DNA from: Zygnema cylindricum | Lineage: Eukaryota > Streptophyta > Zygnematophyceae > Zygnematales > Zygnemataceae | Direction: 5' to 3' | Length of the DNA stretch: 64,000 nt | Assembly: GCA_037447655.1 (NCBI GenBank) | Contig: JBBHKE010001749.1 | Span: 21,860 to 85,859 of the forward strand | Shown: one piece after another, positions 21,913-32,910 of the stretch | How the letters are laid out: each line of letters begins with the position of its first letter | Numbering within the stretch: the stretch's first letter is position 1 | Made by a program: the position numbers and the translations under genes | The notes under the pieces: model-generated | What the model saw: the letters and a program-made list of their open reading frames with translations, nothing else | Told to the model about the DNA's origin: nothing | Databases searched by the model: none

Positions 21913-23310
21913 ATGACTCAATTTGCCAAACCTAAACCACAACCTAATCCAAATCAAGCTTTTCGTCGTCTTCGTGAATTTGTTACGGAATGGGAAACGG
22001 AACAACCTCACATGGACACTGTTATGGCTTCCCCGGAATCTCAGGCAGCTTTAAAAGAAGTTTACATCAAAATTTCACCTGCCCAAAAATCTTTTCTTCT
22101 CGTCCCAACTGCGTCAGGAATCCATTCTCAACCGAAACTTGTTTACGCTCTTCTCGACGTTTTAAAAAGCCATAATGTTCCTGGATCCACTTTAATGGGT
22201 ACAAATGCGGTTAAATTTGGTATCGGTAACTGCGGTTCCGTACTTTTGTCGTACTTTGATTCCATTAGACCGGCGGCTTTGCATGTTGCAACGGAACTGG
22301 AAACGGAAAATAATTCTGAATCAACAACGGAAACTGAAACAGCGGTACCGACTGGAACTGTTACCGGAACTGAAACTGAAACTGGAAGTGGAACTGGAAC
22401 TGAAACTGAAACTGGAACTGGAACTGGAACTAGAGCTGGAGCTGGAACTGAAGCTGTAATTGGAACTGTGGCTGGAACTGTGGCTGGAACTGTATTAGGA
22501 CATGGAACTGCATCCACGACGCCTTCCCAGGAATCTTCCGATCCGGAGATTCCCGAAGAAAAAGTCAACGGGGAGGAAAGAGACATGGGTTTATTGGAAA
22601 ATGAGGAGAAGCTTCCTGGAAGCAACATGGAAGCACGAGAAGGCGGCGGTGTGGAAACTGAAGAGGGAACGCAAGAGAGAGAGGGAGAGGGAGTAGGAAT
22701 GGGAGTGGGAGCGGAAAAGGGAAAGGATGAGGGAGAGGGAGAGGGAGAGGGAAAGGAAGAGATATCGACGATCGAGGGTTTAGCGATGGCTGGAGGAGCT
22801 CTTGTAGCAGGAGGAGTAGCAGCTGCGACAGGTGTCACGTTTTTGGCAGTTAGTGGGGCGGCCATAGCTGGAGGAATGGCGGCGGCCACCCTGGCTTCGG
22901 GATTGACCGGAAATACGGATTCGAAGGACAAGGATATCGTCGATAAGGTAGAAAAGGAGATGGAAGGGAAAGGAGAGGGAGAGGGAGGGGTTCGAGGAAC
23001 AACGGTCGAAGATAAGCGGATGGTTAGTGAGGAGAGTAGTATGGGAGAGACAGGATTGGAGGGAGGGGAGAAGGTGGGAGTGGGGAAGGAGGAAGGGATT
23101 GGAAAGAGTGGGAGAGTTGGGACGGGAGGGAAGGAGGAGGGAGAGGGAGAGGGAGGGGGAGAGGGAGAGAAAGTGGGGAAGCCCATGGGTTCGAAAGTGG
23201 CCGCGGCTCCGGAGGAGGGAGAAAAAGTAGAAAAAGTCAAAGGGAATAAAAAAAAGTCAAAGTGGAGAATGACATGTTGTACTGATCCTAAGGCTCGAGA
23301 TGAGTGGTAA
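21913..23310 (+). CDS. Low-complexity protein of unknown function, intronless, 465 residues
   Basis: I do not recognise this protein. Residues 1-130 are an ordinary, probably helical globular segment (FRRLREFVTEW, LVYALLDVLKSHNVPGSTL). Residues 135-205 are Thr-Glu-Gly repeats from a GGAACTGAAACT-type DNA repeat. About 295-335 is a Gly/Ala-rich hydrophobic stretch (MAGGALVAGGVAAATGV, then FLAVSGAAIAGGMAAATLA) with a glycine-zipper pattern that could form one or two membrane hairpins. The rest is Gly/Glu/Lys-rich, ending SKWRMTCCTDPKARDEW. ATG context is CACACCATGA. The complex N-terminus, telo-boxes and an open frame with no introns support a real gene. The antisense frame of 505 residues is a shadow. 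Function unknown. Confidence 0.65.
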   Translation: MTQFAKPKPQPNPNQAFRRLREFVTEWETEQPHMDTVMASPESQAALKEVYIKISPAQKSFLLVPTASGIHSQPKLVYALLDVLKSHNVPGSTLMGTNAVKFGIGNCGSVLLSYFDSIRPAALHVATELETENNSESTTETETAVPTGTVTGTETETGSGTGTETETGTGTGTRAGAGTEAVIGTVAGTVAGTVLGHGTASTTPSQESSDPEIPEEKVNGEERDMGLLENEEKLPGSNMEAREGGGVETEEGTQEREGEGVGMGVGAEKGKDEGEGEGEGKEEISTIEGLAMAGGALVAGGVAAATGVTFLAVSGAAIAGGMAAATLASGLTGNTDSKDKDIVDKVEKEMEGKGEGEGGVRGTTVEDKRMVSEESSMGETGLEGGEKVGVGKEEGIGKSGRVGTGGKEEGEGEGGGEGEKVGKPMGSKVAAAPEEGEKVEKVKGNKKKSKWRMTCCTDPKARDEW

Positions 23311-23625
23311 GATTGTTTCTCAAGAAAAGTGAAGGAAAAGTAGGGAAGGAAAGAAGGGAAGGAAAAGGAGTGAAGGAAAAGAATGGAAAAAAAAGAGGAG
23401 AAAAAAAAAGAAGGGGAAGAAACAAAAAAGGGAAAGAAAAACGAGGGAAAGAAAAACGAGAGGAAGAAAAAAACGGGAAAGAAAGAGAAGGGGAAAAAAA
23501 GAAGGCAAAGAAAAACGGAGTGGAAAAAGAAAGGAAAGGGAAAGAAGTCAAACGGGAATAAAAATAAGTCAAAGTGGAGAATGACAAGTTCAACAAATTT
23601 GAAAACTCGTGATGAATGATAAAGA
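23230..23625 (+). repeat. Duplicated C-terminal coding segment downstream of the stop
   Basis: The block AAGTCAAAGTGGAGAATGAC ... GATGAxTGxTAA ... TTTCTCAAGAAAAG at 23,255-23,335 recurs at 23,565-23,655. The second copy would encode SKWRMTSSTNLKTRDE then a stop. Between them is a Lys/Glu-rich AAG-repeat segment. Confidence 0.75.
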
Positions 23626-24109
23626 GTGGATAATGGAGGATTTCTCAAGAAAAGGGTCACAGGCCATAATGTGGTTTTTATGGTTTGTGGTTTTTTATGT
23701 GGAAACCGAGAAAAAGTGCTTTTGTTTTTTTTTTGTACAGGTGTATAGTAGTCAAACTTGTTTTGTAAAGTTTTAGAATGTTTTTTTTTTTGTTTTCGTT
23801 AAGGTTTCGATAAATGTTTAGTTACCTTTTAGTTTTCGATTTAGAAAGGAATTTTTTTTAAAAGCTCATACTATGTTGGGCTCAACTTCTTTTTAGATGG
23901 TCGAATGGAGAAGTTTAAAATACTTTTAAGATGCTTTTTTTTCGGAGAAAATGTTTCCTTTTCGGAGAATGTTTCCTTTTCGGAGAATGTTTCCTTTCCG
24001 GAGAATTTCCTTTTCGAATAATTTTTTTCTATGGAAAATGTTTTCTTTTTGGAGAATGTTTTGTGAATAGTGGCAATGTATATTTTCTTGTAGACTAAGT
24101 CCTTAAGAT

Positions 24110-24200
24110 GTGGGAGAGAGGGAGAGAGGGAGAGTGGGAGAGAGGGAAAGAGGGCGAGAGGGAGAGAGGGAAAGAGGGAAAGAGGGCGAGAGGGAGAGTT
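24110..24200. repeat. GAGAGGGAGA microsatellite
   Basis: Imperfect GAGGGAGAGAGGGAAA units. Confidence 0.8.
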
Positions 24201-24627
24201 GAAAATTCTTACAGCTTTACTTGGTTTGTTGTGAAGTTAATGATATAAATAGATACTGTGGTTTGGGAGTGGCTTGAAATTACAATTGTTAACCACACAC
24301 TAAACATTTCCTTAAAGATACTCTATAGAATCATGCTCTTGTATTGGACTAAAAACAATCAAACGTTCGCAATTGGTGACAAATTGGAGGGAGGAGAAGG
24401 AGAGAGGAGGTAGAGGAAAGGGGCCGAGGAGGGGATGGAGAGAAGGAGAGGGAGTGAGAGCGCTTGGGTTCAATTGTATCAAGTCATACTGTTTCTATGA
24501 TATTCATCATTACTTGAATATAACGCAATAATTTGCAAAAATAGATTCACATGTATATATATTTATTTATTATAAAATTATTAATATATTGATTACATTA
24601 TTATTTATTAATTCTGTCCTGTACTAA

Positions 24628-24660
24628 GATGGTTTACCATCGTGCTTTCTTACTAAAATC
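24628..24660 (+). mobile_element. LINE-type 3' tail with terminal hairpin
   Basis: GATGGTTTACCATC forms a perfect stem of five pairs and is followed by GTGCTTTCTTACTAAAATC. It matches the tail of the LINE remnant at 32,006. Confidence 0.5.
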
Positions 24661-25117
24661 AAAACTTCTAGGGTTATAAATTTTTAAGGTTATAAATCGA
24701 TGTTGTAAAAGTAACTTTTATTTCCAATGTGAATTGCGTGCACTCCCCCAGGCTTGGGAAACTTACGAGGTTGATTTTAATAAGGTTTTGTTAAAGTCAT
24801 TTTGGTTTAAGCTCTCTACCTGGGTCTTTCCTTTGGTGGTTGTTGTTTCTTTGAGTCTTCTTTTATTTATTTATTTATCTGTTCCTTTTTTTGTGTGTTA
24901 GTCGTTTTTGCCTTTCTTATTCTTCTTGCATTCCCTTTTTGTTGGGTCATTTTGGTTAAGTCTTTTCTTCTTAGGTTTTGTTGCTTCTCCTTTTTTTACT
25001 TGTCCTTTTTTTTCATGTGTTCGTTGCTTTTGCCTTGCTTATCCTTTTTGTTCGCTTCCCTTTACGTGTAATTTTTCAGTTTTAGCATTGCCGGCCGTTT
25101 TTGTTCCCGTGGATTAA

Positions 25118-25150
25118 GATGGTTTATCATTGCGTTTTTTACTTTAAAAA
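25118..25150 (+). mobile_element. LINE-type 3' tail with terminal hairpin
   Basis: GATGGTTTATCATTGCG is followed by TTTTTTACTTTAAAAAAAAA. Same layout as at 24,628 and 32,006. The preceding 300 bases are T-rich like the LINE 3' region at 31,800-32,000. Confidence 0.5.
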
Positions 25151-26796
25151 AAAAGGGGATCCCTTTCACCCCTTTTTTTTCGGGTAATAAAGCCGAGTAC
25201 TCATTGCGAATGAGAAAGGTGGGATGGCTTGGCGACCTTCCCAATGACATTTTTGTCCTGTTCTGCCTTGTCTTGTTCTGTCTTGTCCTGTTTTTTCATG
25301 CTTACTTTTTAATTAAGTTAGTATTTTTGTCGCCGTGCATACAAGGAGATGCCTTGGGAATGTCATCGATGACTCCATTTCTCCACCATTAATATGTCAT
25401 TGATTCGCGCTGAATGTTTCAGTATTGGAAACTTCTTTTCTAGTTGTGACACGTGAACAACATAACTGGGTGACTTTGCTTTCCATATTTCCTACTGTCA
25501 CTCTAATCCATGTACATAGGTCCGAAGTGATACTTTCAAGTGAAACTAGTCCCGGTATTGGAAATGGACCGTACATACGATAGGTTTTTTAATTTTTAAG
25601 TCCTTAACACTAATAGATGTAGGCAGTGTAAATTCCTGTCAAAAACCAAATTATATTAATCATAATATTATAAAATTATATTATATTTATATTATATTAT
25701 GTTATTATAGTCAATCGAAGGTGAAGCAAATTGACGCCACTTATTAAGATAATTGTTCCTTTCACATTAAAGTTCATATGCGTATAAAATATCCACTCCA
25801 AAAAAGTCATTTCACATAAAACTAAAAACAAAAAAAACAAACTTTTAAACTTTATAGAAATGTGATGGTAAACAATCTCTCAACATAAAAACTAAAAGGA
25901 CAAAAATGAAGGTGAAAATGTCACACATGGTCAAAGAACCAAGTAAGAAAAAAAAAACAGCAAACAAAACAAAAATGACGAGATGTGTAGGAAAAAAAAA
26001 AACAAACACAACACAAAACAAACAAAAATACAAAAACAAACACAATGATGATGTAACAGAACTACGATGTATGCAATGGAAAATATAAACCATAGATCAC
26101 CTGACATAGATTATAACCTGTACTGTGTTAAAAGACAAAGACGACAAAAAAAAACAAAAAACAACAAAAAACGACATGAAAACAACAAAAAAACAAAAAA
26201 CGACATTAAAGCAACAAAAAAACAAAAAACATGGCATCATTCATAAGCAGGCTTTCATATATAGTCATACATCTCAAAAAAAAACTAAAACTCAAAACTC
26301 AAACTCAACTGACTTCCACAACTGAACTGAACTCCCAAACTTCATTCGCTGCGTTGACAGGAACCTGAACCCTAGGGAAATATCCTCAAGAATTCCCCAA
26401 GGTTCTATATTGGCTCTAAAATGCTCCACGTGTACATCCTCCTTTTTTTCCACTAAAGAGAGAGGGAAAAAAAGAAAGGAAGAAGACAATGCCGTAAAAT
26501 AAAGAGAGAAGACTCCTCCGTAAAGACTCCTCCAAATGACAAAATTCTTCAAAATGAAAACATCTTCGGAACAAAAAAAACTTCAAAAGACCATCTGCAC
26601 CTAACCGAATCTTTCTGCCTATGTTTGGAAAAACACATTAAATATCCAAGAAGAAAAAGAAAAAAGAGCAAAAACTCCAAAAGGATACAACAATCCTGAC
26701 TTCAGAACTAAACCGATACATCTTTGATTGTAAGGAGAGTCAATGTGGGAGTTATTGTATGTTTTTTAATGTAAGTTTTTTGCTTTACCTTTCTCT

Positions 26797-29700
26797 TCAA
26801 GCTACCTCATTTGCAGTCGAAGGACCGGCTGTTAAACGAAGCTGATCATTTCTAAGTTTCAAATTCTCCTCTGCCTTAAGATTTTCTAGGTCACTTCCAT
26901 TCGCCAAACTGTTAAACTCCACCGATTTCGAGGGAAGAGCCGGATAATTTCGTTGACAAAGTGTCATAAGTCGTTTCACCGATTGTAGATATTTTCGAGT
27001 GGTCTCGTCGTTCATAATATGAGCCACACTATTAGTGTGGATCTTTTCTCGAGCACTACGTTCGTGGATACCCACCATAGTCACACCAATGGGCCATGGA
27101 GCGTTTCCGATAGCGAGTTTAATGTATTTATCCATGGCCGCCAAATAATTTCGTTCTCGACAAGCCTTTACTATAAACATGAGAGCCTCTCTAATGTCAT
27201 CGTATAATTGCTGCAATCACCGATCAAAAGGACACAGTCAAAAACGACTCGCCAAAGCAGAAAGGACAGGAAAATGTTTTAATAACAGAGTAGGCGGAAG
27301 ATTTGAAAGAAGAAAGGGAAAATGGTTTAATAGAAATTATTTTAATAGCTTTTACTGTAATGAGGGGAGCTTCCATTGCCGTCGCAAAAAGGACAAGTCA
27401 ACCAACTGGTAAAAAACGCAGAAAAACAGGAAAATAATAGAATAGAAGGAGAGGAAGACGTTTTAACAGATGGAAACCCAGTAGACAGTGAGGCTCTTTA
27501 TGATGTTTGGAAGGTATAGAACGCTGTCATATGTTGAGTGCTTAAACTTAACGGTAATAAGACAGAAGTTAAGCGAGCACAAACGGTGCAAGCTCACATA
27601 TAGTAGTAAAATAAAAAACTGCTGGTGTGATAATGAATACAACAATCAATTGATCTTAATCTACAAGAACAATGATCGACAGGGTCCACTTGACCTCTAA
27701 TTGACCTCTCCAGTGGGCTCCTCCATCCTTAGGGGGTTTACGGAGTTGCAGCTATATTCTAGTTCTATCTGTTTTAGGGTTTTGGTGAACTTTGGGTGGA
27801 TTTGACTCTAGGCCGGGATTGATTTGGTTAGGCCTGGAATGAGTTCAATTAATTTGATTAGGCTTTCTATGGAATTTGTCTTTTTTAAGTCTTTAATTTT
27901 GGATTTGGTTCTTAATCTTCTATATTAATTCACGACCCAGGGGTTTTGGCATTCTTAATTTGTTTCTCCATTTTTCCATTGTGTTCGAGTTGTCTTCCTT
28001 CAAGGGCTGTTCTTTAGCAAATAATATCATTATAAATGAAACAAAAACAAATCTAAAGATATAATCGCTATGAGCGTTAAGAAACATATAGCGTGGGGCT
28101 TATTTTAGCAATTTTTAATCCTAATATCACTCTGAGCGACGTGGAGGATTTGCAAACGCTTACTAAACTAGCATTAAGAAAAATTATTTAATATTGCTGA
28201 AGTTAATTTATGCTCAGGGGTCAAACAAAACCGGTGCCAAATTAATATTTTAACGCTAATAGCGATTCACGGGCGAGAGAGGGACAGAACGTAAAGGAGA
28301 GGAAAAGAGACGGAGGGAGAGGGGGGGGGGAAGTCGGATAGAAAGAAAAGGGAAAGAGAAAGAGGGAGGAAAGGAGACATTGAGAGAGAAATGGTAGGGA
28401 GAGAGAGAGAGGAAAAGGGACAGACAGAATTACTGGGCACATTTATGATTATCATAGTTATGACTGATTATTGTTATGTAAGTTTTTTTCTTAATATAAT
28501 TCAGACACATCCTAGAAAGCGCATCGAGATACTGAACAAATTATGATAAATATGTTATAACTAATTATTACTACAATTATATTAACTAATTATTACTACA
28601 ATTATATTATTAACATTAGTATCTTCAGATTCATAATTCTTTTTTTTAGACATTCAAAAAAGAGGAAAGAGCATTATGAGCATTATTGCCATAATTAATT
28701 ATTCACGATTGGGGTTAAGAAACATTCATGAATTTAAACTACATTACAACGTGAAACACTATTAAGTTTAAGAAGCATATATCTGGGGATTAATTGGGTT
28801 TATCAAAACAAATTAAGGTCCAAACGACGTGGATTATTTTTTATCACTTACCAAATTAGGGTTGTGCACAGAAATGTTAGAATTATTAACGTGTGTTTAG
28901 GAGCAGATTTAATACTGAGCACATTATCATTATTATTGTTATGATTACTATCATATTAGCCCATTATAATTAGCCAATAAGTTATGATTCCCAGACTCAA
29001 AGGATGCCAAATCAATGTTGGAATTCTCAGATTGAAAGGATTTATGAAATTGATTCAAGCAAATTATAAACCTTTTTCGACACATTCGATAAAAGAAAAT
29101 CGAGATACCGAGCACATTATGACAATTACTGTTAATTTGTTACTTATTGTTATGATTATATAATTAGTTTTAATACGATTTTCAGATTCATACCTTTTTT
29201 CGACACATTCGAAAAAGGGGATCGAGATATCGAGCGCATTGGCGATAAGTTGCAAAAACGGCTCTCCCAAGTTGAGTCCTTTTCTCTGCCTCTGGCCTCT
29301 CCTCCAATTCCTTTTCCCACTCTTTCAGTATCCTTTTAAAGAAAACCAGTATCTTATCTTCCTCACAAAGATCTTCAAATTTGGCTCGTAATCTCTTACT
29401 ATCGATATCATTATCATCATCATCGTTGTCATCTTTTCCATTTGTTCCCTTCCCTCCCTCTCCATCTTGTTTGCCTTCTCCCTCTCCCTCGCCACCCTCC
29501 TTATCTGTATGCTTCTCCTTCTGATTCTCTACAATTCCTCCCTTCAATTTTCTCATATCTCTCAAAAAGTCATTTTGTTGACCGTCCGTAATTTCTGCAT
29601 CTCCTTCCACTTCTCCTGTCTTCATTAAAACCTTTAACCTTATTAACCTATCCTCATCATCTTCTCCAAAAATAGTTATTGGCTGTTTTAAAAGACGGAG

Positions 29701-30024
29701 ACGACGAATTACTTCGGTTTTCGGTAAAACTAATTTGTCGATTACATCTTCACTATTATCAGTAGAATCATTATTTAAAACATTTGATTTTCCAGAACTG
29801 CCTCCCTGCTGTTGAGAAGAACCTTCCCTCACTGTTTTAGAATCATGACCTAAAAAAGATTTGAAACTAGAGTTTTTCTTCTTCTCTATTTCTTGTCTCT
29901 CTTCTTCTCTCAGTTGGTCAAGTTTCTTCTGCTCAATATCTCCCCTTCTTATGTACTTCTTTCCACTACCGGCTTCCGCCAAAGCTTTCCTTTTCTTTTC
30001 TAATTCTTTTTTTAAAAAGTCCAT
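26797..30024 (-). CDS. PRP18: Pre-mRNA-splicing factor 18 (PRP18)
   Basis: Two exons, 30024-29194 and 27210-26797, joined GT-AG in phase 0, give 414 residues; plant and animal PRP18 are about 340-420. It is a U5-associated factor acting at the second step of splicing in the nucleus. Seen: MDFLKKELEKKRKALAE start; the SFM/PRP4-type motif VIRRLRLLKQPITIFGEDD (about residues 105-125); an acidic linker with an Asp-rich run; KILVFFKRILKEWEKEL and the PRP18 domain with the signature KLAIGNAPWPIGVTMVGIHE and RKYLQSVKRLMTLCQRNYP. The exon junction falls after LFRMCRKK and resumes QLYDDIREALMF, matching the family. The 1,983-base intron holds a degenerate TIR element. The C-terminal tail after EFNSL is longer than in human PRP18. 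Confidence 0.95.
28061..28273. mobile_element. Degenerate TACACYG TIR element in the PRP18 intron
   Basis: Left AATCGCTATGAGCGTTAAG and right ACGCTAATAGCGATTCACGGG resemble the family ends. Outer bases are lost. Confidence 0.4.
28274..28425. repeat. GA-rich tract in the PRP18 intron (CT on sense)
   Basis: GAGAGGGACAG / GGAAAGAGAAAGAGGGAGG purine-rich stretch on the plus strand. Confidence 0.75.
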
Positions 30025-30192
30025 TCTAAAAAGAGTGCTAAAAAAGAAAATAAAATAAAAAACTGTCGATAATAACTAATAAACTATACGGAAATGCTCA
30101 AATATCAGAAGCTAAATTAGGGAAAAGGAGGAAAAGAAATAAAGACGCCTCTGCTCGGGAATAAGATGCGCGGAAACTCTATTCTAGAGATT

Positions 30193-30201
30193 TTAGGGTT
30201 T
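30193..30201 (-). promoter_or_regulatory. Telo-box upstream of PRP18
   Basis: TTTAGGGTTTC on the plus strand (AAACCCTAAA on the gene's strand) about 170 bases before the PRP18 start codon, followed by a second TTAGGGT. Confidence 0.5.
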
Positions 30202-30962
30202 CTTAGGGTAACTGCAGAGAAACTCCTGCCAGCAGTACTAATGAGTAATGAACATTTATCAGACGAAAATAAACACTGTGAATCGTTTTTAACTTGTTAC
30301 TGTTGTTTTTTCATTTTGCAACGTTAATGAGCTTTTCTCGTTGACGACGTGTCCAATTGTTACTTGAAGGCCGCCAATTGGAATTTAAGAGAGTCGGAAT
30401 TTAAGTCGTACTTTTCATTTTTTGTTAAAGATTTTCCGTACCATCATTTTGGTTAACAATTGTTAGGCGTTTACGGAACTGAATTCACATTCTGACGGAA
30501 TTGACTTCACTCGTTGGGTTCTGACAGTCAAGCGCCCCTGCCAGTAAAATGCAATTTATCCATGTGCGAGAAGTCGTCACCAATGGGGATCGTTTTGTTC
30601 CACGGGCTAAGCTTTTCATGAAATAATACACAATAATAAGATTGCAGGTACGGATGTTTCTAAAATAAAAAAACTTACGGAGCCAAGGTCAGAAAGGAAA
30701 AGGTTTGCAAGGGTTCTCGAAGTCTCTGATGCTCGTTTCCATGGTTACAAATTGTTCAGCCGTAGTGTGAAAATGTTATTTCCAACAGTGTTTCCAACTG
30801 TCACAACGCAACTGCGCGTAATGTGAAGTCGATTCCATCACAATGTGAAGTCGATTTCGTAAACTCCTATCCACAATCACAGCATTAATTACTAAGTTTT
30901 GGTTGGGAATATAGCAATTTGCTAACAATAACTTCCATTTGCAACAACGCATATCCGAGTAG

Positions 30963-32040
30963 TTGGCAGCCGCTGAATTCCATGATCTTTTAAACGAGCT
31001 ACCTTCAGCTCAATCGTGTGCTCGTTTTCGCTCGTGTTTTGCGCCGGAGGTTGGTGCTTGGTTACAAGCCACACCCATTTTTTTGACACTTCGTCTGACG
31101 TCTGACCATTTCACCGCTGCTATCCGCCTGCATTTGGGATTGCCTCACCCTTCCCTTCTTGGCCGCCCCAACTGTGTTTGCAACCAACCTATTGACTCCA
31201 ACGACATCCATTTACTTCGTTGCTCGCAGGGGGTGAAGGTACGGTCGCGCATGATTTGGTTCCTGATGCGATTGTTGCAACCGACGTCAAAGCACGCTAC
31301 AATGTGAATCGAGAAGGTTCTCATATCTTACCTCCTCATTCACAATCTAGTGGTCTCCGAAGTCCTCGAGTTAACTTGGTTTTCCTCCACCGGACTGGGC
31401 GGACCTTGGGTGATGTGGTCCTTACCGATCCGACTAGGAACCACGTTCCTTCTCGCGCGGCAATGCATATGGGCGTGGCGGCTAGGGACACAGCAACTTC
31501 TAAAGAAAGGGATTACGCTCATCCCAACCAAACGGACAAGATTTGCAACAAAAAAAATGGTACCTTAGACAAGTCTTTCGATGATTTTCTTTGCAATTGT
31601 GCTATGAAAGCTTTTGAATCCTGGGGTCCAAAGAGTCATCCCCCAAGCTCTCTCGTTACTTTCTACCGTCAACGTGTATCCGTTGCCTTTCAACAAGCGC
31701 AAGCCGCGTCCCTTCTCTGTCGGGGCACGGTGGCGGATGATTGGCGCGGCCTCCCAGACCTTCCTCCACGAGATCCTGTCCACATCCACGATCTTTAGGG
31801 GTGTGGGATTTAGTTTGTTAAGGTTGTGGGAATCATATAAAGTGTGTTTTTCCTTTTTTTGTCGTATCATCTTTGGTACTTTGTTTAGTCTTGCATGCTC
31901 ACCTAGTTATCTTTAGTTTCCTCGTTTGTTTTATTTTATTTTAGTATTTGTTGCCTCTTGTAGTCTTTAGAAGTTGTTTTTCTTTTTTTTACTCCTTTTG
32001 TACCTCGATGGTTTTTCCATCGCACTTTCGGTAATAAAAA
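30963..32040 (+). pseudogene. LINE retrotransposon remnant: C-terminal zinc knuckle, restriction-like endonuclease and 3' tail
   Basis: Two overlapping frames cover a typical LINE C-terminal region. Frame 1 (30,963-31,230) has SCARFRSC, VGAWLQATPIFLTLRL, AAIRLHLGLP and a C-x-C ... H-x4-C knuckle (CVCNQP...DIHLLRC). Frame 2 (31,220-31,798) continues GGEGTVAHDLV and has the endonuclease-like block LVFLHRTGRTLGDVVLTDPT, then AAxDTATSKERDYAHP and SLVTFYRQRVSVAFQQAQA. The frame change sits at a GGGGG run near 31,228, so one base appears lost. The reverse transcriptase itself is absent: a 5'-truncated copy. The end is a CGATGG/CCATCG hairpin at 32,006-32,022 and an AATAAAAA tail. The RLE-type LINE assignment is by recall of the family layout. 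Confidence 0.75.
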
Positions 32041-32254
32041 TTTCACATTTGCACATTGGGACACGGAAAATGGTCGTACAAAAAATCCTCAAAACACGAC
32101 AAACATTTACTGCAAATAATGACCTTAGCATTTACAAAATGCGTGTGTCACTTTTTTCTCCTCCCTCATGGATATATAATTAAATACAACCTTTGACTGC
32201 AGTAGATAAATCAATCCCGGGGTTCTAAAGAAAAAAAATCGAAATTATTTTGCC

Positions 32255-32910
32255 ATAAATTGCTATGGTAAAACCATTTTTGTACAAAACGGGTAAAACT
32301 AAAAATTAAATTATAGACTACACGAGTCGCAATAATGTAAACTACATCTAAAAGATCGAAACAAACAAAATAGCACTAATAAAAATAGAAATCCAAAACA
32401 AAAGTACCAAAGATGACAACGTACAAGGGGAATAAACCCTTAGTACACACAATTCAAACAAGTAAAGTTCCACATCTACGTAAATCAATGATGCGTTCCG
32501 AGTCCCATGGTGGCATATCTGGACAAATTCTCTTGTCATCCGCCATCGTGCTTCGTCGAAGGAGGGCAATAACTTCCGCTCGTTGAAGAGCATTTGGTAC
32601 ACGTTGACCATAAACGGTAACTAAAATGCTCGTTGGGGACCTTTCCACGACACGTGGATGTAAACACATTTCGCGCACACTTCACAAATAAGTCACAAAT
32701 ATAATTATCTAAATATCCCAAAATCTCCACTACAAATGTGACAAGCTGATCTAAGGGGTCTCGGTGAGCGTAGTCTTTTTCTTTGGTAGCATCAGCGTGA
32801 AGTGCCGCCATTTTTGTACGCAATGCTGCGCGAGGTGAAACGGGTGTCCAGGTCACATCCGTGAAGACCACATTACCGTGGGTTCTCCTAGCCACAAGGA
32901 GGAAAACCAA
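32255..32910 (-). pseudogene. Second LINE remnant, inverted, more decayed
   Basis: On the minus strand, 32,910-32,536 encodes MVFLLVARRTHGNVVFTDVT, which aligns with the endonuclease block of the neighbouring plus-strand copy, followed by ALHADATKEKDYAHRDP. After a frame change, 32,640-32,454 gives SILVTVYGQRVPNALQRAEV and MADDKRICPDMPPWDSERI, matching the other copy's LVTFYRQRV... and ADDWRGLPDLPPRDP. Its 3' region shares TCATCTTTGGTACTTT, and its tail has an ATGGTTTTACCAT hairpin (32,265-32,277). The two copies converge tail to tail. Confidence 0.72.

Larger units (their letters stand above)
23311..26796. other. Intergenic region with LINE-type 3' tails and AT-rich sequence
   Basis: Contains the C-terminal duplication, a TTTCCTTTTCGGAGAATG short repeat (23,940-24,060), a GAGAGG repeat (24,110-24,200), two tails with a GATGGTTTAxCAT hairpin, an orphan TIR right end (GATGTAGGCAGTGTA, ending at 25,630), an AT-only stretch (25,645-25,715) and ACAAAAAAC-rich DNA (25,820-26,300). 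No conserved coding sequence seen. Confidence 0.55.

Noticed and set aside
22143-23660. A 505-residue open frame on the minus strand
   Set aside because: It is the antisense of the low-complexity gene at 21,913; Pro/Ser/Phe-rich composition mirrors the sense repeats and no domain is visible.
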